Part shown: piece by piece, positions 1-18,382 of the stretch
How the letters are laid out: every line of letters begins with the position of its first letter
Position numbering within the stretch: position 1 is the first letter of the stretch
Assembly: GCA_965112735.1 (NCBI GenBank)
Contig: OZ218952.1
Coordinates: forward strand, 434,001-498,000
DNA from: Phaeosaccion multiseriatum
Lineage: Eukaryota; Ochrophyta, other classes
Reading direction: 5' to 3'
Length of the DNA stretch: 64,000 nt
The notes under the pieces: model-generated
Told to the model about the DNA's origin: nothing
Seen by the model: the letters and a program-made list of their open reading frames with translations, nothing else
The model's database searches: none
Program-made: the position numbers and the translations under genes

Positions 1-3000
1 AAAGGAAACCCTCCTTCCTCAAAGACACGTCTCATATGTATGTCTTTCTTCAGTCGCCTTGTTTTTTTGCCCCTTTCCCCTGGACACTGACACATGAATG
101 CACTGCCCTGCGTTGCCCGGCACTGCTCTGAATGTACAGATCCGCGAACTGAAGGCCTTGCGTGACTCGCTGCACGAGGAGCTACGCGAGTGTCGAGAGA
201 GTGCCCGTTCGGACTTTGACGGGAAGCTCAGCCAGGAAGTGGCGAGGATCAGCAACCAGAGCAACAAGGAACTGGTGAGAGATGCATAGCATGTTGTATA
301 GTATATATATATATATGTGTGTGTGTGTATTATGTGTTTGTGTGTATATGGAGGGAGGAGAGAGAAGGTGGGATGAGTAGTGTGATGAGGACGAACCAAA
401 TGGAAACACTATGCTCTCTGTTTGCTGAAGAGGAGGAGGAGGAGGAGAGAAAGTTCCGTTTTTGTTTTTTTTTGCTTCGACGAGCCCGATTCACACTCCC
501 TCAAAGTCTCTCTCGTCTGCCTCCCGCACCTCTCCCCCCCGGCCTCTTGCCTCTCTCTCTCACTGGATGCCTCTCTCTCTCACTGCATGGCTCTCTCTCT
601 CTCACTGCATGCCTCTCTCTCTCTCTCTCTGGATGCACACACAGGCCGAGATCCGCGTGAGCAGCAGAGAGGTGTACGAGAGAGAGAACAGGGTGCTGCG
701 AGAGGGTCGCCAGGAGGCACTGGCAGAGACGCAGAGGTTGAGGGAGCAGCTCGCCAGCCTCTCCTCTTCGCATGAGGACCTTATTATGCGAGTCGCTAAG
801 GTAAAATGGGTGTTCGATTTTGGTGTTGGATATGTTCCATATTGTTGGTTTGGTCGATTTCGTCCTTCTTCCTGTTCGATTTTCGATATTTGTTGACCTG
901 CCCTCCTCTCGCATGAGAGTGGCTAAGGTAGGGTGGGGTAGGGTAGGGTGGGGTGGGGTGGGGTGAGGCGGGGTGGGGTGGGGCAGTGGCTCGGAAGTGC
1001 GTGGTGCATCTCTTGCTTATCGGTCCGGGCTCACTCGACAGCCACTCGCCTCACCCGGCTGTCTATCTATCTGTCTGCCTTTCTGCTTGTCTTTCTGTCT
1101 GCCTGTCTGTCTTCGTACATACCTTGTCTTGTTTTACCCACCCACCTACCCTACCCACCCACCCACCCACCCACCTACCCTAACCTACCCACCCCACCCA
1201 CCCACCTACCCTAACCTACCCTACCCACCCACCCACCTACCCTACCTACCCACCTACCCACCTACCCTACCCACCTACCCACCTACTCTACCCACCTACC
1301 CACCCACCTACCCTACCCTACCCACCCCACCCCACAACAGACGGAGGCTGCTCACGAGTCCGCGATGGGTGAGGTGCGATCAGAACTTCGCGTCAAGACC
1401 TTTGAACTGAGCCAGTTGGGGGTGTCGTTGGAGACGAGCAGCAGCAGCATGAGGAAGACAAAGCTTGAGGCAGACATGCTCAGGGAACAAGTCGAGGTGA
1501 GTTGATCACGCACTCACACACACACTTTCTTTGGCCGTCTGCCTTCGGCTGCACCCCCCCCCCCGCCGCGCATGGCTGTTGCTTGCATGCCTGCTAGCTT
1601 TCTTTGCTTGCTGGCTTCGCCTCCTTGCTTGCTTGCTTGCTTGCTTGTTGGCTTGCTGACTCCTTGCTTTGCTCACTTGCGTCCTTTACTTCCCCCGTTA
1701 CTTTCCTTTGCCTTCTTTTCCCTTTCCTTCTCTTCCCTTCGTGCTTCCTTTCCTCTCTTCGCTTCCTCCTTTGTTCCTTCCCTTCCCTTCCCTTCTCTTC
1801 TCTTCTCTTCGCTTCGCCACCTCCCCTCCAGGCCCACCGTGTGGAGTTCCTCAAGCTTCAAGCCGCCTCGGACAGGCAGCTTAGCGAGTTGCAAATCACA
1901 CTCGAGCACGAGAGAGCAAAGGTCAAGACCTTTGAGGAGCTCGAGTTGGAGCTGGACAGCGCTGTGGTCAGGGCAGGCCAGCACCTGGGGGAGGAGGGGG
2001 GAGGAGGAGCAGGAGAAGGAGGAGGAGGTGGTGGTGGCGGTGGTGGTGGTGGTGGAGGTCCAGTCGGACTGGGAATGGCAATGGATGTAGTGCCGACGTC
2101 TTCGCATCGGAGGGTGCGGCAGGCCATCTGCCTCGCGCATAAGCTCCTGCAGAAGGAGGGGGAGCTCGAGGACTGCAGCAAGAGACTCAAGGCTCAGCTC
2201 CAGCGGTGTGTATGTGTGCATGTGTGTGTGTGTGCGTGTGTGCGTGTGTGTAGGTGCGTCTGAGTCTGCTCACTCCCAACTAAGTCACACGACTTGATGA
2301 CTTACTTGTGTCCAGCCCCTGATGGCGCTACTCTCCTCTCTCTCTCTGCTCTGATAGGAACTCTGAACTGGAGAAGCGTGCCGCACACGTGGAACGTCAG
2401 CTCGGAAACGCAAAGCAGCCCACCAAGTACATGGTACGATAAGGGAGGGAAGGGACGTGTCCCATTGAGAGGGTAGGGTAGGGTAGGGTAGGGGAGGGAG
2501 GGAGGGAAGGAGGGAGGGAAGGAGAGAGTGGGAAAGGGGGAGGAAGGGATGGAGAGGGATGGGGGGTGTGAGAGAGAGGGGGGGGGGAGAGGGATGAGAG
2601 AGGGTGGCGGAGGGAGGGACAGAAGAGGGAGAGGGATGGGGAGAGGGGGGAGAAGGGAGGAACAGAGGGAGATGGTGCGCCAATCGAGATGTGCCTGGCC
2701 ACCCATACGCCTGCACATAGACCTACCTGCCCATGTGTCTGCCCTTCCCGTATAACCAACTCCCCCCTCCGGTCACAGGTGGACACAATTCGAGACCGAG
2801 AAGGCGAGATTGAAGCGCTCAAGGCCCAGCGAGAGAGGCTGCAGAGTAAACTCGCGCAACAGCAGCAAGCCAAAAGGTGAGACCCGCTCCCGCACCCCTT
2901 TCTCCATAGCCCAATAGTCCCCGTGTTGGTGCTTCGCCTCGTCGCCTACGAAGCCCGTTCCACATCATGCCTCTCCCTCCCTTAGGCGATTCCTATATTA

Positions 3001-3184
3001 TGCCAATACTCTTCCCCTCCCCCTCCCTCCCTTAGGCGATTCCTATATTACGTCAATACTCTTCCCCTCCCCCTCCCCCTCCCTCTCCGTCCTATCGAAA
3101 CGAGGCGATACCCACTCAGGCAGCGCGCCCCCTCTCTTTCCGTGCTGTTCCCCCTCCATGTGCCGTCCCCTCCCTCCCTCCTCC

Positions 3185-3234
<50 letters not shown>

Positions 3235-4041
3235 TCCTCCTCCAAACAGAGAGGCAGTGGCGGAGAGGGAGGAGATGCAGCACGAGTTGGCGACGATGAT
3301 GAGCAGCAGAGACGACTTACGCCGCCTCAGAGACACGCTCCGAGTCATGCAGGAGAGAGAGAGGGCCGACAACGCATCAGCAGCAGCAGGGGGTGGTAGT
3401 GGTGGTGGAGCAGCAGCGGCGGCTGCGGCAGCGGCGGCAGCGATTGCGCAAGCTGCAGCAGGACTCGCGGGCGGGGGGGGGCAGGGGTTTCCCTTCCCTC
3501 ATGTTTCGACAGGAGCTGCGCCGATGGTGGGTTGAAATGGTTGAAATGCTTTAATGCTTTGAAATACTTGCAAGCAATAGCTAGGGGGCCTTTCTTTCTC
3601 CTTGTTCTTTCTCTCTGTCACTTGTGTGCCTTGTCTCCTTGCCTAAAAACAGTCTCCCCCTCTCTCACGCTCTTCCTCTCACTGTCTGCTCTCTTGCCCC
3701 TCTCGTCTACTTGTCTCTGCCCTCTGCCCCTCCCTCATGTCTGACTGCCTTCTGCCTCTCTTTCTCTCTCATCGCCCTCTTCCATCTCTCACCGTTCTCC
3801 TCCCCTCCCCTCCCCTCCCTCCTCGTTCCCCGTATTTGTTCTCCTCTCCTTCCCCCTCCCTCCCTCCCTCCCTCTCCCTCTTCTCCTCCCTCTGCCGCAC
3901 GTGGCTTCTGCTTGACAGGGATTCATGTCGGGCACGGACTCGACGTTACATGCCCAGATGTTGACGCACAGAGGGAGGCAGGGAGGAGCAGTCACGGCAG
4001 GAGGGGAGGGCGCGCCTAAGTGGTACAGAGCGGCTGCATAG
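1..4041 (+). CDS. PIBF1: PIBF1/CEP90-like centriolar coiled-coil protein, C-terminal part
   Basis: Eight in-phase exons are visible: 140-274, 645-800, 1341-1496, 1832-2205, 2358-2433, 2779-2876, 3250-3526 and 3919-4041 (TAG). They join to 464 residues of mostly charged heptad coiled coil; the 5' part lies outside the window. The match to animal PIBF1/CEP90 rests on VKTFEELELELD, the basic VPTSSHRRVRQAICLAHKLL stretch, PTKYMVDTIRDREGEIEALK, and a C-terminus (GEGAPKWYRAAA) like the animal one (KEAPEWS...). CEP90 acts at centriolar satellites and distal appendages in ciliogenesis, so a flagellated cell is implied. Species-specific insertions are a Gly run in the 1832-2205 exon and a Gly/Ala run in the 3250-3526 exon. 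All introns begin GT, end AG and carry simple repeats. The family call is from memory of the conserved C-terminal half. Confidence 0.8.
1135..1338 (+). repeat. Degenerate CCCA/CCTA tandem repeat in PIBF1-like intron
   Basis: About 200 bp of CCCACCTACCCTACC-type units fill the 3' half of the intron that ends at 1340. It resembles a C-rich telomere strand in places but is irregular, and it directly precedes the acceptor AG, so it doubles as a pyrimidine-rich tract. Confidence 0.85.
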
Positions 4042-4052
4042 CATAGCCGGGG

Positions 4053-4106
<54 letters not shown>

Positions 4107-4266
4107 CAGCGCAGCAGTAGAGAAGCCAGGGAACGCGGGCGGAGCAAGGGGGAGCAGAGCAGCGCAGCGCACCAGGGGAGCAGGGCAGCGGATCGAAGCT
4201 GCCGAAACAACTTGGTTTTCTAAGTGGCGTGCAGCGTTTTGGAGATTGCGTAGAGAAAGAGAGAGC

Positions 4267-4316
<50 letters not shown>

Positions 4317-5292
4317 AGGAGAGAGACTACTGAGAGGCAGAGGCTGACGGGCACCACCCGTCGCTTGTTGCATGTACGCACATCGTGCGCTCTCTTGTAA
4401 TATATATATATATTATATATATATATATATATTATTAAAAAAAAAGTAATATATATATATATAAAAATAAAAAATGAGAAAAGGGATAAAAACTAAATAT
4501 CTAGTTGTAAGAAAAAGGGGGACTGATACAATGTAGTTTTCCCGAGGACCGGGAATCCCGAACGTAGGTAGAGCACGTGCGAAATTAGTCTGTCTCCAGC
4601 TGAACAGGATCGGCAAGCCCAATACATGAAAGGGCTGGACAACAGCATCGTGTAAGAGAGGTACCCCAGAGGTAGCAGGTAGCATGTGGAAAATTTTGGT
4701 TTTGGAGAGCACTTGCGGGGGCGATGGCAAAAGTCGGGTTGTGGACAGCACGCACGGCACACACACACACAAGCGAGGGTATGGCAGTAGCAATGATTGT
4801 ATTGTCAGCAGCAGGGGAGCCGTCACTGACATTATAATGGTAGTTTCGTTTCAATAGAAGAGAGAAGAAGAAAACGGGGAAAGGTTCCCCCCCCCTTTCT
4901 TCTTTGGAGTTAAGATCTTAATTATTAGAAAAAAATAATAAATACTTCGTAGTATTAAAACACACACTATTTTCTATTTTTCTCCTAACCTGCAAACGTA
5001 GAGAAACGCTTTGACGTGTTTGCTTTCGTCTCCCTCCTCCTGTGCCCTGCTTGTTGGGCAGGGCAGGGGAGGACAGGACAGGACAGGCAGGACAGGCACC
5101 CAGCCAAGACACCGGACAGGCATTCACAATTCACAAATGGCGGCTGGACCTACAACGCATACCGACGTATCTACACATAAACCTCACCCAATCGAATCAT
5201 CGTCATCATCATCATCCTCACCCAATTGAATCATCATCATCATCATCATCATCGTCATCATCATCATCCTCACCCAATCGAATCATCATCAC

Positions 5293-5328
<36 letters not shown>

Positions 5329-5349
5329 ATCCCCCCTCTAAAAGCACTC
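4042..5349. other. Convergent intergenic region with simple repeats
   Basis: This stretch lies between the PIBF1-like stop and the lectin-like gene stop. It holds two GA tracts (about 4070-4104 and 4272-4312), an AT-rich segment (4400-4500) made largely of TA repeats, and ATC/CAT tracts (5195-5330). No ORF here has a recognisable product. The non-repetitive part at 4500-4860 looks like unique sequence with no coding signature that I can see. Confidence 0.7.
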
Positions 5350-12939
<7,590 letters not shown>

Positions 12940-13228
12940 TGTGAGGGAGTCGAAGGCCTTCCCCGTCGTAGCGCCACGGTGCTCTCTTCCTTTGCTGCTG
13001 CTCCCTAACTCGCCTTATTACTCGTTGTGCTTGGCTTGCGTCCTTCCCCTCGGTCGAATTTCCCGCGGTTAACGCGAGGCGCGGATTTCCGAACTGTCAT
13101 GAGCGGATGGCACCCACCCCCCCCATCCCCATACCTTAAATCATCTTCCGCGTTGGGGTAGGACGTAGCCTCAACCCAGCTCTTCTTTCTCTTGTCTTTC
13201 TTGAGTAGGAGAGAACTCGCTTTGCGCG
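12940..13228. promoter_or_regulatory. Shared promoter region, lectin-like / P4H genes
   Basis: These 289 bp separate the two divergent start codons (12939 minus, 13229 plus). Upstream elements for both genes must lie here or inside the first exons. No TATA box or known motif is obvious. Confidence 0.5.
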
Positions 13229-14464
13229 ATGCGTCTCTCTCTCCTCCTTCTATTGTCATCCACCTCTCATGTTCATGGGTTTGTCTCGCAGCCTTGCCTC
13301 GTCGGCCTACGGCCCAGCGGTGACAGGAAAGTCGCCCTCTGGGCTGGGGGCTTTGGGCCGGCAGCAGGTGCGATGTCGTTGGAGGGATTGGTTGGCTGTG
13401 GCTTCGCTCACCCCACTTTCATTTCCTTCTTGTGTCGTGCTTTGTCTGCAGGAGGCGGCGGGAAGAAGGTGCCCAAAGAAGGCAAGAAGCAAGGCAGCAA
13501 AGCTACTCGCAAGAGGAAATCGCCGTCCTGGGCAGATGTGGGTGATTTCGAACAGCCACAGGGGGGGACAGCATCAGCAGCAGCATCAGCAGCAGTGGCC
13601 AAAACCGCTGGCTCCGTGAAGAGCTTACTCGACAATGATGCCATGGAAAGACAAGCGAGGGGGGCAGAAGAAGGCGCTGCTGGAGACGCGTCCTCAGTAG
13701 AAAAGCAGGTCATTGAGTCACGTGCTGGTAAACTCTTGTTTAGGTTTCATGCTTTACCCTTTCTCATGCTTCGCCCCTTTCTTTTGGCAGAGGGTTGAGT
13801 GCAGAGAATGAGTGTGCGTAGAAGTCGATACGGAGATACGCAGTCAGCTCCCTCAGTCGCGAACTCACAAAGAGCTTCACGCTCCCTTCTCCACCCGCCC
13901 CCACCGCAGTTCCCTCCGCGCACGCCAGCGGTCCTCCGGCCAATGTCTTCTGCCCCTGCCTCACTCCAGTCCGCCGTGGCCGCTCGACTGCCCAGCGTGG
14001 ACCTGTCCTACGCCGGTATGCACTGGGCTAACGCCGACCCTCCCGTGCTTGTTGTCAAAGACTTCTTCACGCCAGAGGAGTGCGATAGATACGTGGCCAT
14101 GACCACCGCTTCCTCTAAAGACGGCGGTGATGGTGGTGATGATAGTGGCAGCGAGCAGGTTGAGTCCAAGACCTTCTCCGCCTTCACTTCGGGCCACAGA
14201 AAAAGCTCCACCTGGTTCATGCAGTACAAGAAGGTGAGCAAGATACGATAGGACAGCCAGTGAGTCACTAGTCAAGGACTCACTTGCACACTCAGTCACT
14301 CACTCATTGGCTCACGTACGCTTTCACTCACTCACTTACGCACTCACTTACGCACTCACTCGTTCGCTCACTCGATCACTCGCTCACTGACTCAATCTCC
14401 CTCCTACACAGGTCCCCGAGCTTCTCAGCAAAGTCCAGCGACTCGTGGGTAAGTGTCTGATCTA

Positions 14465-14497
<33 letters not shown>

Positions 14498-15527
14498 ATT
14501 CTTACTTACTTCCTCACTTACTTCTACACAGAGATCCTTATTTACCGCACACACACAGCCCCCTTCTTACTCCCCCCCCCTTCCTGCTGCTGTGTGGCCT
14601 CGCTTGTGGCTCTTACGTGTGCGTGATTGTGTGTGTGTGTCGGTCTGTGTGCATGTGTGCATGTGTGCATGTGTGTTTGCATGTGTGCGTGAACAACCCA
14701 AAGGCCTAAGCATCGACCACTTCGAGGAGCCCCAGTTAGTGCGATATCGTACGGGAGACAGATTTATGTGGCACGAAGACGCTCTGCCTACCTCCCAGCT
14801 GAGGGGGGACGGATCGGACGGCGGGCAGAGGCTTGCGACAGTTCTCGTCTATCTCAATGATGTGGAGACCGGGGGGGCGACGGCTTTCCAGGTGAGAGGA
14901 GGGAATGGCAGTGGATGGGGGGAGGAGAGAGGATGGTAGTGGATGAGGAGAGAATGGGGAGAGGAGAGGAGAGGAGAGGGGAGGAGAAGAGAAAGTGGCA
15001 GTGTGTGGGTGGGGGGATAGGAGGGGAGGAGGACGAGGAGAAGAGAGCCAATGTGTTGGGTCGATCGATCGATGGATGGATAGCCTCTCCCGACGAGATT
15101 TGACGCCACCCTCCACCAACCCACCAATCCCCCCACCGACCCACCCTAAACCTCCCACCCTTACCTTCCCGCCCCACCCAACCACCCAACCTCGGATCCA
15201 CACACCACACCCCGCCACTACTACACCACCACCACAGGAGCTCGGGATGTCCGTGCAGCCGGAGAAGGGAAAGGCGCTTCTCTTCTTCCCCGCTCTGCAG
15301 ACAGGCGCCAACGATGCACGCACCATACACGCAGGTAAGGAAAGGGGAGGGGAGGCAAGGGAAAAGGCATGACGTCATGATGACATGTACTGACTGACAG
15401 GGGGAGGGCCTGGGACGCTGGTCTGGTCGCCGTGGGGTGGGGTAGGGTGGGTAGGGTGGGGTGGGGTGGGCTCAACCGCGAGTGGCCTCACTTTCTTTCT
15501 GTCAAGTCCGGATGCGGGGTGTGAGTG

Positions 15528-15570
<43 letters not shown>

Positions 15571-15820
15571 CTGTGGAAGAGAAGAGCGCTGTGTTGCACG
15601 GCTTCTCTCGTCACTTCATTTTGGAGTGAGCTGCTTACCTCTTCCCGTCCTGTCTGTCTGTGTGTCTGTCTGTGTGTCTGTCTGTCTGTCTGTCTGTCTG
15701 TGTGTCTGTCTGTCTGTCTGTCTGTGTGTCTGTCTGTCTGTCTGTCCATGTGTCTCTCTTGTCTCTCTGTGTGTCTCCTTCGTCTTCTGGTCGGCAATGA
15801 TGATGATGTCTTGATGCTAT

Positions 15821-15879
<59 letters not shown>

Positions 15880-16048
15880 TGGATGACTATCCTCAGGCGA
15901 GTTCGCGATGGACACAAAGTACATTGCGCAGATTTGGGTGCACGAGTCGGCCTACCCCGCCGCCATTCCTGCCGGCAACAGACAAGCCGACGCGCTGCAG
16001 CTCGTGGAGGCGTACCGGGCAGAGCACGAGGAGGGGCAGCAGCAGTAG
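13229..16048 (+). CDS. Prolyl 4-hydroxylase-type 2OG-Fe(II) dioxygenase
   Basis: The catalytic part uses exons 13808(or earlier)-14233, 14412-14448, 14704-14891, 15238-15334 and 15897-16048 (TAG). From ATG 13808 this gives 299 residues. Iron ligands fit the family: His and Asp of WHEDA (about residues 178/180), distal His in TIHAG (248) and the 2-oxoglutarate Lys in DTKYIAQIW (257). P4Hs hydroxylate prolines of wall or collagen-like proteins, usually in the ER. Two upstream exons (13229-13367, 13452-13708) encode MRLSLLLLL...HVHG-FVSQP, a signal peptide followed by Phe, then a basic stretch (KKVPKEGKKQGSK). Joined as 13708/13805 they give a 432-residue protein. With the stronger-looking acceptor at 13790, the upstream reading frame instead ends at a TGA at 13811 overlapping ATG 13808. 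The enzyme call is firm; the N-terminus is not. Confidence 0.78.
14455..14515 (+). repeat. (CTTA)n microsatellite in P4H intron
   Basis: CTTA repeats fill the intron after the 37-nt exon; a degenerate ACTC/ACTT repeat (about 14270-14395) fills the preceding intron. Confidence 0.85.
15533..15890 (+). repeat. GT, CTGT and GAT microsatellites in P4H last intron
   Basis: Three separate tracts lie in one intron: (GT)n about 15533-15570, (CTGT)n about 15650-15745 and (GAT)n about 15817-15880, the last reaching to within 20 bp of the acceptor at 15896. Confidence 0.92.
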
Positions 16049-16856
16049 CAGCAGTTGGTGATACAGGAGTAGTGGTAGCGGCAGCAGTAGCAACAGGTGT
16101 TACGGCGGGGACGTGCCCACTGCCACCCACTGACTTACTGTTAGTAGGTGTGTGTGTGGTGTCAGATTAGTCACCTCCGGGGAAGTGCCCGTGCAAGTAC
16201 GTAAGTAAGTTACGTACCAACTTCCACCGGGTACAGCGGAGCACGATACGGAAGCGCAGGAGCTAGGAAAGAGGTGCTTAGGGAGCCCCTCAAACAGCAC
16301 AACGACAGCACATCGACAGCACAGCGACAGCACAGCGACTTGGATCGATGGCACGTGATGGATGGGTGGGTAGATGGCCCTGGATGGAGGGGAGCCGCTG
16401 GCGTGTCACTTCTATTACTCCACACCCATCGCCCCACCACGCACACGGGTTGAGGGGGGGGGGGGGGGCAGAGTGAGCACAGCGCGGAGAGAAAACATAC
16501 ACACAGCACAGCACACAGCACAGCAGTTGGTTGATAACGGTACAGAAGTTGGTGATACAGCACCGTTTGGAGTCTCTCTCTCTCTCTTTGAAGGCTGCTG
16601 CTGGGATGTGGGGAATACGAGAGACTCAAATTCCCTTGCAGAGGACTGGACTGACTGACTGACGAGTGTTTGGCTGATTCACTGACTCATTCAGTGATTG
16701 ACTCATTGACTGACTGATATCGAGCGACGACCTCCCTCCCGTCTTGCTCTCTCTTGCTCTTGCCGACGGTGGACACGGAAGAGAGAGTTGCGGTGGCGCC
16801 GAGAGGGCAGCGATGAGCACCACCACCACCACCACCACCACCACCACCACCACCAC

Positions 16857-16894
<38 letters not shown>

Positions 16895-18382
16895 GCAGCA
16901 GCAAGAGTAACAGCAGCGCGCGCAGGCACATATGACTGCGTGTGGGCAGTGGGCAGGTGTTGTCAGTCATTTTTTGCATCACCCATAGCTTATTACAAGT
17001 ATTGACTTTCAAAACATGCACAAAGACTCAGTGCGTCACCACCTTGTGGAAAAGGAATATGTTATTTATATGCCGTTGACTCGTCTTGGCAAGCAATCTC
17101 TCCGTCTCCTACCGCGTCTGCACGCAAAGTGAACAAATAGTTAAAAGGCGTTAAAAAAGCACACCTGACCAAGAAGAAATAGAGGGGGTCGAACGGAGTC
17201 AACCCTCCTTCCTTCCTTCCTTCCTTCCTTCCTTCCCTCCGTCCGTCCTTCTCACTGCTGCTCCCTCACTCCCGCCACTCTCCCATCTCTTCCCCTCCCT
17301 TTGCGCGGGTCACGAACGATAACCTACTGCTCTCCTCTTTCTCTCCTCTCCTCTCCACCCCCCCCCCGCCCCCCCGCCCCACCCCCCCCACCATTACTTT
17401 TTATTCACAAAAAACAAACACCGCAGCGCGTAAGAAAACGCGCGTTGCGTCCCCACCCCACCATCCCGAGGTGATTGAATTGATGCGTATCCCTTCAACA
17501 GATTCTGCTCCGTTTCAACAGATTCTGCTCCGCTCCGTTTCAACTGATTCTGCTCCGAGTGATAGAAATCAATCAACTACTCACAATTTGCGTTCCGTAC
17601 TGCTGGGCAGATCCGTATGTCTGTCAAACTGCCGTCGTGGTGTCGGTTCGCTGTACCATGTTTGTTCTCTAACTGTGCTGCCTAATGCTGCTCAACTAAC
17701 TACTGTCAGCCCCCCCCCCCCCCCCACCCACCCACTCCGCCCCTCGCCTCTCCCCACCTGCTAATACCACACGTCACACTTCGCACCCTTGCAGAGGCTT
17801 GAGGATGGCGAAACGCCCTCTCCCCCACCCACCCAATCCCCCTTCTCTCTATACACATCATTCCGCCTGCTGTGGGCGTCCGAGTGCTCCCTTTCGAGTT
17901 GCTCTCACTCTCTCACTCTCACTCTCTCGCCCCACGCCTTGAGTACACACCCATCCTGTCCCCTCCTGTCCTGATACCTCGTACCCCGTGTCCTGACTGA
18001 CACCCTATCCTTGTGCTGACAAACCCTCCCCCTCTGCCAACAGAAATCAAAAACCCTCTTTCCATGCATGCATGCACGCACGCACGCACGCACGCACGTA
18101 CACAAGTCGAGCATCGCTGTCGTCCCTCAGGGATTCGTATGGTCACTCAGCGACCTTCACTCGAGGGCGCCTCTCTTCTCCACCATCCCCTCTCGTCGGA
18201 CCAAAGCTCAAAAGCCTCTCTCCCATCACAGCCGCTTGAAAGAGAAGAGGAGCACCTGAGTTCCGACCAGACCTCCTCCTCGTCCTCGTCCTCCTCCTCC
18301 TCCTCCTCGGTCTCCTCCTTCCATTCTCCTCCTCCGTCTCCTCCCATCTTCTTCTTCTTCCTCCTCCTCCTCCTCCTCCTCC
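16049..18382. other. Convergent intergenic region with compound repeats
   Basis: Between the P4H and ferrochelatase stops. It contains CAG-rich sequence with two copies of a GTTGGTGATACAG element (16052-16066, 16547-16560), a compound (ACC)n(AGC)n tract (about 16818-16900), a TTCC tract (17205-17240), a three-copy TTCAACAGATTCTGCTCCG minisatellite (17494-17556), and CTC tracts up to the ferrochelatase stop. I see no supportable gene. Confidence 0.65.

Noticed and set aside
1135-1338. Interstitial telomere
   Set aside because: CCCTA-like units are mixed with CCCA and CCTA without a constant 6-7-bp register, and the tract lies in an intron; a pyrimidine-tract repeat explains it.
4500-4860. Possible transposon remnant between PIBF1-like and lectin-like genes
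   Set aside because: It is unique-looking sequence with no terminal repeats or coding motif; nothing supports a mobile element.
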